This document shows positions 35,933 through 48,140 of a stretch of DNA of 64,000 nt, in pieces. The DNA comes from Apostichopus japonicus (taxonomy: Eukaryota; Echinodermata; Holothuroidea; Aspidochirotida; Stichopodidae), in contig NC_092567.1 in assembly GCF_037975245.1 (NCBI RefSeq), positions 17,844,376 through 17,908,375 on the forward strand, in the 5' to 3' direction. The translations under genes and the position numbers were made by a program. The notes beneath the pieces were generated by a model, which had not been told where the DNA came from, did no database searches, and worked only from the letters and a program-made list of their open reading frames with translations. Positions within the stretch are counted from its first letter, which is position 1. Each line of letters starts with the position of its first letter.

Positions 35933-38734
35933 TTGATCCAACTATGCTTCAAAATGGAGAGCACCTTTGAAACTTTGAAAACGCTTCGACGCCTTTCCGA
36001 AAAACGGGTTAGGTATCGGCATCATCTTTCCAACTACAGACTATACCGTAAAAACAAAACGGTACCAAAAGGACTTAAAATCAAGGTCCGTGCTGGTTTA
36101 CCACTTTCTGATAGCGACAGCTTTGCCAATTGGAAAGGCATCCTTAAGAATGCTTCGCTTGAATTAATGGCTGTGCAAATAAGTATTTGTCGCAAAACAA
36201 TTCACGAACTTAGCCAGCAAATTGATTCCAAAACCAGAAAACTGCAAAAAGAACTCCCCAAGAACGAGTTCGAAAGAAAGCTTGACTCCATCTCCAAAAT
36301 TTGCTTGAACCTCTCACATACCCTAGCTTCAAGACAATGTCACAAATTGAAGAGGGATAATGTCACGCAAAGAGTTAAGTCTTCTGGTGAAACCCAACTT
36401 GAAACCTCAAAAAGAACCAGGTCTCGCAGACTCCGTCGGAAAGAGATACAGACCGCATGCAACACCACCAAAAGTGCAGTTGTTACCATTGATTGCCAAC
36501 TCTCGGCAGGAGAAACAAACCTACTCTCCAAAGGTCTAAATTTTTGCCCTAAACCACGGCAAGTAAACGCTCAGAAACTTTCTCTTGACCTAAATCTGTT
36601 CTATCGACGCTTACGTCTCCGTGAATTTTTTGCCGACGAAAATGGCAATAACACCACGCAAGAAACCAACGACTTGCATTCCAAGTTTAAGCCAAAAAGC
36701 TCGTGGAATCCACCCAAGGCCCATTGTGCGCCTCTTGAATCATTTATTTCGGCCATTGAAGAGGATGTCAAAACACACACCTCCGCCCCAGACTTCCGCG
36801 ACAATCTCAACAAAACTGAGAGACAGGCCATTCATGAACTGCGGAAGCGCGATGACATTGTCATCAAGCCAGCCGACAAGGGTTCTGCAATTGTCGCTAT
36901 GGGCAAACAATTCTACAGAGAGGAAGCCAACAGACTACTCGGCAACCCTCAACACTACAAACTCCTGGATTCTGATCCAACTCAAGAAATCACACAAAAC
37001 GTGAAAAGAGTCATCCAAAAGATAGTCTCTAACGGTTCCATTGACCGCAAGTTAGGCCAAAACCTCCTGGAAAACGACCCCAAACCTGGTCGCTTTTATT
37101 TTCTGCCTAAAATTCACAAAGAAGGCAATCCCGGGAGGCCCATAATATCGGGTAATGGCACAGCGACTGAAAAAATTTCCAAATTCGTGGATCTCCTCAT
37201 CCAACCTCTCGTTTCGGCCCTACCGTCCTATGTGCAGGACACTACGGATTTCATCCGGAAAATTGGGGAAATAAAAAATCTTCCCTTATCTTCTCTGTTA
37301 GTTACTTTGGATGTGTCTTCGTTATACACAAATATCCCTAACGAAGAGGGCATTTCGGCCTGCACAAAAGCATTCAAACCGATACGTGGCAAAACCCCCA
37401 CGAAGAAAGAATTGGCCGAATTAATGCAACTTATCTTGACCAACAATAATCTGGTATTTGGCAACAAACACTACCTCCAAATTCATGGCACCGCAATGGG
37501 TACCAAAATGGCACCGTCTTTTGCCAACATCTTTATGGGAAACCTCGAGAAAGAATTTTTATCTCGACAAAACTTGAAACCACACACGTGGTTACGTTAC
37601 ATTGACGATATCTTTATGATATGGACCCATGGTGAGGCTAATCTAAAACTCTTCATTGATGACATAAACTCGTTTCATCACACTATCAAATTCACTGCTG
37701 ATTTTTCTGGACATGGCGTTCACTTTCTGGACACCACCGTGACCCTACAAAATGGTTCACTCAAAACAGACTTGTTCAATAAACCCACGAACAAGCACAA
37801 CTACCTCTTACCAAGCAGTTGCCATCCACGTCACTGTACCAGAAATATTCCGTACAGTCAAGCGTTGCGCATTCGACGCATTTGCTCCTCTGAAGTCGAT
37901 TTTGATTCACGCACTAAAGAACTGTCACAACACCTCCTAAACAGACAGTATTTTCGGGGTACTATTGAAAATGCCATCAAAAAGGCTAAAAGCAAACCCC
38001 GTACCGAAACATTGACGTACAAAACTCGTCAAACCAGTTCCAAAAGGGTACCATTGGTTACTGAATTCCACCCTGGTCTCCCACCACTGGCTAATATCAT
38101 TCAGAAGAATTTTCACCTACTTCAAGGCACCGAACGCCTGAAATCAGTATTCCCAGAATTACCTGTCATCGCTTTTAAAAGACCCAGCAACCTACGGGAT
38201 ATCTTAGTTCGGGCATCCTTTCGGGATGACACCCCATTAGGGGAAAGCAAAACAGAAACTACAGGATCATCGCCCTGTACACAAAATTGCAAAACGTGCT
38301 TACTTGTCGATTCGACCGGGGCCTTTCAGAGCAACCAAACCAAACGCACGTTCCAAATTCGGCACAAAATTAACTGCCTATCCAAAAATGTCATTTACCT
38401 CATCTACTGCAATATTTGTAACTTACAATACATTGGAGAGTCAAAAAACACTCTTAGAATGAGAATGACACAACATAGATCGGCGATCAAAACAAAAAAG
38501 ATCTACCAACCTGTTGCAAATCACTTCAATCTCCAAAATCATTCAATTGAGAATTTGCGTGTTATTGCCATTGACCAGAACGATTCTTGGACAGATAAAT
38601 CTAGGAAAGCGAAAGAAAATTTCTGGGAACTAAACCTAAAGACCACGGCACCATTCGGTTTAAACATCAGAAACGATTTGCCGTCCCAGATAAACCAAAA
38701 CAATTCCTTTACAATTACGACGGAATCGGATTAA
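35933..38734 (+). CDS. Penelope-like RT with GIY-YIG endonuclease
   Basis: 933 residues, no stops. The N-terminal about 370 residues are basic and partly coiled-coil-like. The reverse transcriptase follows, telomerase-related: RPIISGNG (about 402), motif A LDVSSLYTN with catalytic D460, motif B GTAMGTKMAPSFAN (519-532), motif C YIDD (556-559), then HFLDTTV and LFNKPTNKHNYL. A linker zinc-finger-like cluster begins C782-x3-C786-x2-C789. The endonuclease core has NVIYLIYC (819-826) and QYIGES, a downstream Arg/His in MRMTQHR, and a KENFWELNLKT-x-x-FGLN Glu region (about 895-912). Such proteins nick DNA and copy element RNA at the target. Start: ATG 35933 is the first in frame; ATG eight codons in (MESTFET) is equally plausible. 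The stop TAA lies in the right pLTR. All catalytic residues look intact, so it may be active. Confidence 0.95.
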   Translation: MIQLCFKMESTFETLKTLRRLSEKRVRYRHHLSNYRLYRKNKTVPKGLKIKVRAGLPLSDSDSFANWKGILKNASLELMAVQISICRKTIHELSQQIDSKTRKLQKELPKNEFERKLDSISKICLNLSHTLASRQCHKLKRDNVTQRVKSSGETQLETSKRTRSRRLRRKEIQTACNTTKSAVVTIDCQLSAGETNLLSKGLNFCPKPRQVNAQKLSLDLNLFYRRLRLREFFADENGNNTTQETNDLHSKFKPKSSWNPPKAHCAPLESFISAIEEDVKTHTSAPDFRDNLNKTERQAIHELRKRDDIVIKPADKGSAIVAMGKQFYREEANRLLGNPQHYKLLDSDPTQEITQNVKRVIQKIVSNGSIDRKLGQNLLENDPKPGRFYFLPKIHKEGNPGRPIISGNGTATEKISKFVDLLIQPLVSALPSYVQDTTDFIRKIGEIKNLPLSSLLVTLDVSSLYTNIPNEEGISACTKAFKPIRGKTPTKKELAELMQLILTNNNLVFGNKHYLQIHGTAMGTKMAPSFANIFMGNLEKEFLSRQNLKPHTWLRYIDDIFMIWTHGEANLKLFIDDINSFHHTIKFTADFSGHGVHFLDTTVTLQNGSLKTDLFNKPTNKHNYLLPSSCHPRHCTRNIPYSQALRIRRICSSEVDFDSRTKELSQHLLNRQYFRGTIENAIKKAKSKPRTETLTYKTRQTSSKRVPLVTEFHPGLPPLANIIQKNFHLLQGTERLKSVFPELPVIAFKRPSNLRDILVRASFRDDTPLGESKTETTGSSPCTQNCKTCLLVDSTGAFQSNQTKRTFQIRHKINCLSKNVIYLIYCNICNLQYIGESKNTLRMRMTQHRSAIKTKKIYQPVANHFNLQNHSIENLRVIAIDQNDSWTDKSRKAKENFWELNLKTTAPFGLNIRNDLPSQINQNNSFTITTESD

Positions 38735-39044
38735 AATAATCCGACGCGGATTAAAATAATCCGAATTTCTAAAACTTCTGCTCTATTCAGCAGAAATCAG
38801 TAAGTCGCTTTGCCTTTACAACCATGCCGACATCTTCTCTATAAAACAGTTTCAATTCCTGCTACTCCTTGTCACTTTCGGTGATCATGCACTGAAGAAG
38901 AGCTAGTTTTGCTCGAAAGCTCTGCAAAAACCAAACATTGGCTGTTTTACTTCCAATCACTTACCTAATTCAATTATTGTATCTCACTCGAGATCCAGCC
39001 TTTCTCTAATTGCAGCATAGTTGTTTAACAGTTTTTCCGTTATT

Positions 39045-39049
<5 letters not shown>
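38731..39049 (+). repeat. Right pLTR of the Penelope-like element
   Basis: Identical to the left repeat. It is preceded in the reading frame by a second palindrome unit: CGGATTAAAATAATCCG at 38727-38743 and again at 38747-38763, a 20-bp period. Confidence 0.95.
38888..38926 (+). ncRNA. Minimal hammerhead ribozyme in right pLTR
   Basis: Base-identical to the left copy: stem I 38888-38891/38923-38926, core CTGAAGA 38892-38898, GAAA 38915-38918, predicted cleavage after C38922. Two ribozymes in tandem on one transcript would release a unit-length RNA. Confidence 0.75.

Positions 39050-39099
<50 letters not shown>
39050..39099. repeat. (TA)n microsatellite, right flank of the element
   Basis: TA run continuing the target microsatellite beyond the right pLTR. 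Confidence 0.95.
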
Positions 39100-39103
<4 letters not shown>

Positions 39104-39535
39104 ATATGACGTGGAAAATTGACAAAATGGATGGCTCGAACTGGCTGACATGGAAATTCCAGATGAGACATTTGTTGCTTGCAAAATGCCTGTGGGCTAT
39201 GTGGATGGCTCAGGAAATTTGGGGGTTACTGTATGTCAAAAGCATAAGAGTGAAACTTGAAAAAGACACAACTGGCATTTTCCACCATTGTGCTTGCAAT
39301 AGCATCTAGTCAGCTGGAATTAATTACAAGAAGTGACAAAGCAAGTGATGCTTAGGATACCTTGCGTACTCCGTTTGAAAGGGATTCTCTAGCCAACAAA
39401 ATTCAGCTCATGAAAAATGATCTCAGAACTAAAATGGCAGAGAGCGAGTCAGGTGGAAATAATTTGAAGATTATGAATGAAATTACGGATCGTTTGGCTG
39501 CTATTGGTGCTCCTATTTCTGAAGAATACCAGGTT
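39100..39535 (+). pseudogene. Ty1/Copia gag fragment
   Basis: Begins MDMTWKIDKMDGSNWLTWKF and RHLLLAK, the usual start of metazoan Copia gag (substrate-binding N-terminal region). After frameshifts it continues with a QLxLI piece and ends with NEITDRLAAIGAPISEE near 39525, also a Copia gag landmark. It is broken by at least two frame changes and a stop, and has no protease, integrase or RT. The TA microsatellite carrying the Penelope-like insertion is immediately upstream. Confidence 0.75.
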
Positions 39536-39539
39536 TTTT

Positions 39540-42500
39540 AAGTTATATGTCAAGCTTGGAGCCATTTATTTACTTTCTACTCTTACCATTTACATTTCTA
39601 TATTTGTCTTTCAATTTAAATCTTATGCTTTATGTCACAGTTTTATCTCACCATTTCAAAGTTACAAAACTATCCATCCTGCCACCTGAACTGTTTTGCT
39701 ATGTCATGCCTTTCACTATGCCACCTTGTAATACCCCTTCCAGTCATAACGCACTTGACATTGTGTGTGAAGTCTTCACAGTATGAGGTGTGATTCATTT
39801 CAAGAAGTATTCAAATTTTGTTAAGCTATTCCTTCCGTTAGATCAAAGTATTTCACTTTGAAGTGATCGATGTAATTTATATTTCATGCCCATATTTTCA
39901 CAGGACATTAAAACATTAAAATCTTAAAGTGCCTTATTGTTACAGTTACAAGATCAATAAAAGACCAGGCAACTCTATTTCCACTGTTGACCAAGGAGAC
40001 GCTTCTATGATTGAGTGTCTCATATCTTATGTAAGTGAGTAATCCAGCCAGCAATACTATTTATTTACATCTGTAAGTCAGAATAGACTGTAAACCTATG
40101 TTAGTATGTATACGATATCAAGTATAGTTACAAATCTACGGTAGACCCTACTGTGTTTGCGTATGTTCTTCGATCACATGTAGTGTGGTGAGCCGCTCAA
40201 AGTGAAGTCTTGTGACAAACGTCTAATCTCTGATAAGTTCAACCCATGATAACTTTCTACAGCACTGCCGCTGAAAAATAATAATGGAAGGTATACCGAA
40301 TTCTGAAATTTAAAGTTTGAAAGCTCTTGGAACGCGGCATTGATACTACTCTTAACAGCAAAAATGCTTTTCCCATAATTTTTGTTAAAGTTATATCATA
40401 CTTTACCAACAACTACATTTGTGTTTCTTTTGAACGATCAGTGAAAAGTACGTTGAAATGTTGTACATGCATTACATCGACTGTTATTGCGCAATCTATT
40501 GACACGAATAAAGATCAATTTCAAACATTGATATCACGCAAACCAATACTTAAACCAGTGCCATTGCCGGGGTGACAGTACAGAGTGTTCCCTGTACAAA
40601 GTGGTCGCTGGGACACTTTGTACCAGCAAATTTAGTCCGGTCAGACATTATCTGCTGAAAATTGTGTCCCCACCTCCCAGCAAATTTAGTCCGTCCGGAC
40701 GAAATGTCCTGGTACAAAATGTCCGCAAATAATTCATAGTATATTTTGTCCCGCATACAATTTTGGCAATTTGACATTCAAAAGCCACCTAAGTTCGCTA
40801 TATCAATCATTAAAACAGATGCATATATAGTTTGATGTTACAGGAAATAAATGAGACGTTGTGCGATGCTACAAAACAAAAAATAGAAGGAAAAAAAGTA
40901 AAACTTTAGAGTCTTCCATCTGTAAAGATATTAATCATGTTTTTGTTGTGATTGCTGCTGTTTGATCCTCCGTATATGTTGCATATGTTGTGTTCGGACA
41001 ATTCATTGCGTTGATAGTCAACTTTACAGAAGATTAGATCGCATCAACCCCCCCCCCCCCCCAACGGAGGGTGGTTACGGGATAGGGCAGGCAACAGCTA
41101 CAACAAAAAATTATAATTGCAGAGGTAAAATATTACGAACTAAAAGTAGTTCAAACTTCACTGTAGCCATATTTCCTCAACGCAGTGGGTACGATTGGTT
41201 AATTATGGTAACTGTACGTTATGGGTATATGAGAGTTGCCTAGCCAATACGAAATTTCATCCGTGCATATAGCTCATTATAGGATGGGAACCGAGGGTGT
41301 TTTCAAGTTACATCCTAAACGGAATCGGCAATGTTGTATACAACTCTCAGTCCCATACACAGTTGGGATGGTAAGTTATCAATTTGTGTCAAGGGGAGGG
41401 GTCTTGCTAAGTCCATGACCAGCTATCTGTGATGAGCTCCAAAATATTTTTGTTTGCTAATAACAACCGTGAGGTAGCAGGAAGACACTTCTGAAACCTT
41501 GAAATGTTATCACTGCCCCAACCCTCTCCGTACAGGCCTGAAACCTGTTCCTTGACTTTCATTAACACTTATTGTTTACTCTTTTACACTTCATTATTTT
41601 TCTCACTCAACCGCCGAGTCACGGTTTACTCTCTCTCTCAAAAGAGGTGGAAGGACCATGCCCCCCTGCCCCCTGAACCGCGTTGTGATTGCCTTGCGTG
41701 AAGCAAATATTCCTTTGTTTAGACAAATGGCATTTGAACCCATGCAATTCCAGTGATAAAGGTCCGTTGTTTCTAATTATGACATCTTTCTTAATGGAAA
41801 CAAAATGGTTCAAATTAGAACAGATATATGAATAAGGCGTAAGGCTCTACATCCCCTAAGAAAAATGGCAGGGTGTATTTTCCTAACAATAGTAATGCTT
41901 ATCGAAGAGGGCAGTAATACTTGAATTCTATCAACAATGTCAGCCACTACCTCTCTCCCCATTTAACACCTCGCCCGATTCATTTATCATCAATTTACAG
42001 CCAATACGTTCAGTTTGCTCGGAAACACAAAATCCTCTTCAAAAGTTATGCAAACATATAAGAAAGCCAAAAACAAAGCCAAACACAAAGAGGAAGGAAT
42101 AAAACAAATAGGAAAGACCAGGTTGCGATATGCTAGATTTTGTTGTCTCATCATGTTTCTCACACTTTAAATACGTCATTCTTGTAGAGATAAGTTTGTT
42201 GAAAGACAATCAGAGAAGTAAACATCAAAACATAAAATTGGATGATAGTCACAAACATAATATTCTGAATCTATATCAGCCTGGGCAAAGAGTGAAACAG
42301 TGATTATACATGGGATGAGTCATGAGGAAATTGAACTGGAATGATGAATCTCCCCTTGTAGCTCTGAGGCAACTTAAGATAATAATGCTTTCTAGAACAT
42401 CCTTCAAGCAGGGAGGTTTGACTTAATTAGAATGGGATACTACTGTCACTCTTCTTCAAAAAATATGTACTTAAAACTCTCATAATTCACATTAAGAACA

Positions 42501-44390
42501 TCCTCTTGGGAGTTTGGTAAAGACCTCAAAGCCATGCAGAATTTTCCCTATAGAATTTCCCACTTGAACTGCTTTCCACACTCGGATAATCTTTAAACAG
42601 TAGGATTACCTATATAATGCTTTAATGTGCAACTTGATATACCGCCAAAAGTTTAATCTTGATTTTAAATGAAAAATAAAATGGCCGTTTCTCATGTATT
42701 TAACGGGTTTGTCGTTAAAACTACAGTAATACAGGACTCCATAACACGAATAAAAAGTTACAACAGGAAGCAGACTATGGTCGATTATATTTTACTATGA
42801 GAACTTATCTTAAGCACAATTTCCAGAACCAAGAAGCACGATTTCTCATTTTTTTTATTTAATGAAGTAATGAGGTGATAACAATTTTCGATATATGGAT
42901 ATATGTATTTCCACCGAACGACTGGTAGTGTAAAATCAATGGCCTGTCTTTGCTTACACGTGTAGCAGCAGACAATAATCATGTCTCTCATGATATGTTA
43001 AAGTGAAAGACATGATTATTGTCGGCAACTAGTTAATTGCAAAGAAGATCGTCTAGACATGTCTTCTGGAGTCTTCTGTTAACTTCATACATACCCCCTC
43101 CCTTGGTGGTCAGAGATGATAATATCAGTGCAACCGAATCTGTGCAAAATAAAAGTTGAAAGCAATATTATGAGTAGTGAATGCCACACTGTAAGTCAAA
43201 CATAAAATAAATAATCATCTTGAAAGGTTTATGTTTAAGGTCCACTACAAAAACTAATAAACATTCACCATGTTGTTTAAGTGTATACTGTTAGTGTGCA
43301 ACTGAACTATGCTCGGGCATTGAGTTAATTGGATGATCTTTTATTGTGACACCTACATGTTTATGGGCTTACTGGCTCAATTGTTTTTTATTGGAGGTTG
43401 CATGTCATCATTTTGTCGTGATATCACACAGTTTACTACAAAAACTGAAAAGTTTAAACCATACGAGCCAATACAACATTTGTGACATATTAATTCAATT
43501 AAATGTCAGACATTTATCAAATTAGAGTAAGCTAGCATATAACAGAAGTTTGATGCCTTTGGTGCTCAATTGATTTATGACCAAGAGACCTAAAAAAATG
43601 GCATATTTTGCCTCAGAAAGGGGGACCCTCCCCAGGTTTCAGAAAATATCACCCCACCAATACACACACACACAAACACATTCGGCAATTTCCCTCAAGG
43701 GACCTAACAGAGAAGTGATACCAAACTCAGTTTGATACATTTTCACTATTATTATGATGTTGAAGTTCCTGTCAAAACAGCCAAGTAGTAATAAGTTCAC
43801 ACTTTGTAAATAGAAAGGTCCATGTGGTTACAATATCAAACTGTCCAACACTTTTCTTGAAAAGCAACATACAATAGGTGATGTCTAGCTGTGGAATGTA
43901 GTCTTAATTATTTACTCATCATTTGTTTGAGCTAATAAACTGTGTCTGCTTCAGTGAAACAGGTCCAGGCAAAATCTCTTTTGGAGATGTAGGCCAAATG
44001 AAGACTATTGTCTGGCTATATGCCACTTAATTGTTAAAAGCTGTGTATCAAATGTGGGTAAGAACCAAAAGTGGAACCTTTGCAATTATATATAGGAATA
44101 GAAGTTACTTGCAGCTAAACTTGTTAATGGGGACTACACTTGCTAAGATTTACAGTGCACTTCTCATCTCACCTACCTTCATGACCTTGGCCATTCTGTA
44201 TGCTTTACACCTATAAGAAAATAGTTATACTCAAACACAGCAGTGTTGACCACTCTGCCATGCACTATCATGTATTTGCAAGGTATAAATAACAGATATG
44301 ATGACATTCATTATTGACACTAACTACAGGAAATAATGAATGTTTCAGATAACTTTACCACATCATCACATCAGTAATGAAATAATAAGT
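39540..44390. other. About 4.8 kb without recognised genes
   Basis: Short random open frames only. Noted inside: GTCCGGACGAAATG-type short repeats at 40570-40750 (a distant relative at 45290-45400), a poly-C run at 41048, and CA-rich microsatellite bits at 43660. No coding motif found on either strand. Confidence 0.5.
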
Positions 44391-44402
44391 TGATGCTGTA
44401 GT

Positions 44403-44526
44403 CTTTTCAGGCATTGCCTTAACCTCAGGCCACTTTGAATATAAGTCACACAGTGTTATTATGTAGAGTCTATTAGCAGCTGTCACTGAAAGAGGACCAA
44501 TAAGATCAACACCAACCTGATACGAA
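44403..44526 (-). pseudogene. Gypsy-type integrase core fragment
   Basis: On the minus strand, 41 codons stay open: YQVGVDLIGPLSVTAANRLY then IITLCDLYSKWPEVKAM. This is the integrase catalytic core with the first Asp (VGVD) and second Asp (LCD-LYSKWPE) of the DDE triad. It is flanked on both sides by stops and frame shifts (remains perhaps to 44620). Only this short piece survives. Confidence 0.75.
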
Positions 44527-44642
44527 AGAAGACAGCATTACGGTTTCTAATTTCAAAAACATTTACAAGTTGCAGGCTTTGCCTTGACTGCTGTTCTATT
44601 CCCATTGCTTCATTCTGTACACAGATCTAGATAAAAAATCGT

Positions 44643-44973
44643 GGGATGTATGATCGAGTTGAGAAGCCCTAGATGGCAAAACTTTCCTTTTTTTAGGTAT
44701 GCAAGAGTTCCATTTTCAGCTAGTCTGAAAGACTGACTTTGTCTCCGTGAGATTCATTATCGAGTTGAGAAGCCCTAGATGGCAAAAGATTACTTCCTTC
44801 AGGTATGCAAGAGTTCCATTTTTAGCTAGTCTGAAAGACTGACTTTGTCTCCGTGAGATACATGATCGAGTTGAAAAGCCCTAGATGGCAAAACTTTCCT
44901 TCCTTTTAGGTATGCAAGAGTTCCATTTTCAGCCAGTTTGAAAGACTGACTTTGTCTCCGTGAAATCCTTTTC
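44643..44973. repeat. About 107-bp tandem repeat, three units
   Basis: ATCGAGTTGAGAAGCCCTAG recurs at about 44653, 44759 and 44867 (third unit with one change), each followed by GGTATGCAAGAGTTCCATTT and GAAAGACTGACTTTGTCTCC. It directly abuts the Gypsy integrase fragment. Confidence 0.85.
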
Positions 44974-44999
44974 TGTTTTGTTTTGCGAAACCACTTGGA

Positions 45000-45490
45000 T
45001 AGCTCTCATCTCTTAGAATATCGGCAATTTGTCTCACGTTTTCTGCTAACTTTACCATTTTTAGTTGTCGCACGGCAATCGATCGACTTACTGCTAAATA
45101 AACGGAAATCGAAATGCAACAAATTTGCTAATAGAACGGATACTGTCACAGTCCATTACTGATTAAATTTTTGCTACTCTAACGTACCTGCTAGGACTGA
45201 CATTTTGTTTTGGAGGACACAATTTACAACAAAATATACGACAGAAGAATATTGCCCTGCCCCCCCCCCACCCTTCGTTTAACCATAGCATATACTGTTC
45301 GGGGGATAGTCTGTACCAACTGGCCTTGTACAATTGGTCCGGGGAGACTAATTGTACTGGTAAATCCAATATAAATTGTCCAAACGGGACTAAGACAGTA
45401 TGTATGTATTGAATATGGGGATATATGCAACAGTTTGTACTGCTTCAACCGCATGATTATTACGCCGCCATGTATACCATATGGATTAAA
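45000..45490. other. No gene recognised
   Basis: Contains a poly-C run (45258) and a TGTACCA/GGTCCGGG short-repeat patch (45290-45400). The MBF2 cluster duplication starts after it, at about 45500. Confidence 0.5.
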
Positions 45491-45966
45491 ATCGTTTATC
45501 TGTGATAATTGTGTTATGTTTGCTAACTGTATTGTGCAGAAGAAAAAATGTGAACTTTGTATCAACATAATTAAAAGCACTTTACATATTTTTATTTACC
45601 TACTGCTGTAAAATTCTGAGGGACGGTGGAAGCATAATGTCGGTAGTAGTTATGGCGGGAAGAATACTCCAATGGTTTATGTTTACCTGTGAACTTACTT
45701 TTCGACGATCATTGTGGAATTATGTTTTCATAAGCTAGCAATGATTTTTACTTTGAATACGCCAGACGCTGCTAATTGACATTTTAAGGGATATTGTTAT
45801 TTGCACAGTTCATGTCTTTATTTTGTCCTTAATAGTTTTAAAACAATCCCTTTAACTGATATATTACTAACTTCTTCACAGACACTTGGTAACACAGGAG
45901 GAACTTATCGTCACAAACAACAGCAACACTAGGTTGTGTATGTGCCCCGATTGACTAGGTACCATC

Positions 45967-46353
45967 ATGGATACAGTGGTCGCTATGGCTACTGCTGCTT
46001 GGAATGGGCTCCTAGGGACTAACGAAGGCAATAGACGATTCGACCATATAGTTGGAGTTAAGCACCGTGGTGACGTGTTACTCCATCGAGAAGAAATGAG
46101 AGTTCCCGCTATGTTTGGATGTCAGACACATCAATTCAGATACATATGTAAAGAACATCACGTTATTACATACGTTGACGCCCGTGATAACTGCAATGAT
46201 GGCACAGGTGGGACTACAAAACTTACTAGTGGTGGACCAGGTCAGAATTATATATTTGTCGATGTGACGTCTAAATTCAACAAGGGGTTTGATTTGACTG
46301 TTTCGGTGTTTGGTCGAAAAAAGGTAATTTTTCCTGAATGTTTCATTCACTGA
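45967..46353 (+). CDS. MBF2-like small protein, copy B1 (intact)
   Basis: 128 codons from ATG 45967. The leader is shorter than in A1: the stretch between GATTGACTAG and the ATG is missing about 110 bp, so the start codon directly follows the conserved leader. Core motifs: HIVGVKHRGDVLLHREE, VITYVDARDNCNDGTGG, LTSGGPGQNYIFVDVTSK, KGFDLTVSVFGRK. The frame continues nine codons past GRK; an AAG|gtaatt donor at that point could instead end the exon. Compared with A1 the coding part differs at roughly 30% of bases by eye, the 3' flank at about 10%. AATAAA lies at 46458. MBF2-like assignment by pattern; function unknown. Confidence 0.6.
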   Translation: MDTVVAMATAAWNGLLGTNEGNRRFDHIVGVKHRGDVLLHREEMRVPAMFGCQTHQFRYICKEHHVITYVDARDNCNDGTGGTTKLTSGGPGQNYIFVDVTSKFNKGFDLTVSVFGRKKVIFPECFIH

Positions 46354-46457
46354 CTCGTAAGCCTTCTTGTGTAATTAGTTCAAAATCTCATGATGATAAT
46401 TAATATGTTATTCTATCATGGACATATTCTCTTCAAACATTATCATACAGATTAGTA

Positions 46458-46463
46458 AATAAA
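46458..46463 (+). terminator. Polyadenylation signal AATAAA of copy B1
   Basis: About 105 bp after the stop, conserved in position with copy A1. Confidence 0.45.
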
Positions 46464-46469
46464 TGACGC

Positions 46470-48140
46470 ATGGAACATATTGCAAGCAGTGTTCCATGCA
46501 AGCATGATTTCAAATATTGATGTAATATTATGGATTCGGAAAGACGTTTAATAATCTGATTTGACTATTTTACATCAGTACTTCGGATATCATCAGCATA
46601 ACCAGAGAACATAATTGAAAATTGTGGGCTAATCTTTGAGGTGGTCATGATCATTTTGGGACAAAAGCTATCACCGTTGTGCAAAGTATCATCGAAATAA
46701 TTGAAAAGACACATCAAATAAAATTCCACAGTACCGCACAAAACGATCGTCAAATCCTGTTGCAATTCGCAAGATAACCGTCTGAAGCATTCTTAACATT
46801 TATCTTATAGCATGCACATGAAACGCAGATATTTACTTTGTTGTATCTTTATAAAAGAATAAAATTAGCTAACTTGATACATTTTAAATGATGTGAAATA
46901 TCTAAAGCAACCCTAAACACAATAACATATTCCGTTTAGGGTAAAAACGCATGTTTAGGTACTAATTAATTACAATGTATCTGCCATATAGCCTCACGAC
47001 ATGAACAAAGAAAACAGAAAGGAAGGATTTATTCCTATTTTAGAAAGGCAATACACGTCGAAACATTGAATTATAATTTAATTTAAGAAACTGGTACCAT
47101 AAACATGTACTTTCTCATGCTCCTTAGTGAATGCTTCCGTTAAACTGTTATTTACATTGATGTTATCTTATTCTGGGAGTGAAATTAGGAGTAAATGAAG
47201 GAGTGTCAATGTAAGTAGCAGCGCAATATCCTACCTATAGCCAGTCAAACCGAAATAAACGACAAAATTAAACTGTCTTCAATGATTTGTCAATTTTATT
47301 TTAAAGTATAACACTAGATTGTGGTACACGAAATTTCTTTCATTGGAGGAGATCGATAATAACTCACTGCTGAAGAGCATTTAATTTTTTTAAAAACCAC
47401 AAACATACCTTAGTCAGGTAAAGTGGTATGAGTAATATAGGAGGGACCGTTCGCACCCTTTGAAATACAGATCATTCAGTTTCAGTTTTAGTTGAAGCTA
47501 TACTCTGATCTGACACCACACATTGTTATCGTGAAGATGTTCAACTTCATATAACCATTTCAGCAACACAAGCTCATAATTTAAAAAAAAAACTGCATAT
47601 CAGTAGTATAGGAGGGACTGTTCGCACCCTTTTGTGGTGGGTAAATGTGGTAAGTGTAGTGGGTGAACTGAAAACTAATAGCGCTCCAATTTGGGCAGTC
47701 ATTGATTTTGATAATATGTATATATATATAATCAAAGGGGCCTCCAAACACGCACAGGGTGATGCATCAACCCCATTAATTTGGCAAATAATGACGATTT
47801 ATGTAATGTATATCTATTAGTAAAAGCGACCAAGCTTGGCTTACAACTATTCTTCGCATTGATGCCTTTTAAAACGCTTTGAGGTCACACAAATACCCGA
47901 CGTAAATATCCAGACTGATCCTTAACCAAATGGTCTCTTGATTGTTAGAAGTAAATCATCTAACCATCTTAAACTAACTTCAATATTTCGGTATAACCTA
48001 TATAGTTTCAAGTCGTTATATATGTGCATAGCTTTTGCGTAACTTGTCAATCTGTGATATGCCCAAGTGCTTGTGCCCGAGAAAATTGGAATTTTGTATA
48101 TACTTTGTATAATTAAAAGCAGTTTACATCTTTTTGCTTA
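46470..48140. other. Between MBF2-like copies B1 and B2, no gene
   Basis: The first part matches the A1 3' flank. AGGAGGGACNGTTCGCACCC occurs twice (about 47441 and 47611, 168 bp apart). 47850-48010 matches 11690-11860. No gene supported. Confidence 0.5.

Noticed and set aside
36621-37004. 127-codon frame overlapping the Penelope-like gene
   Set aside because: Shadow frame inside the well-supported 933-codon reading frame.
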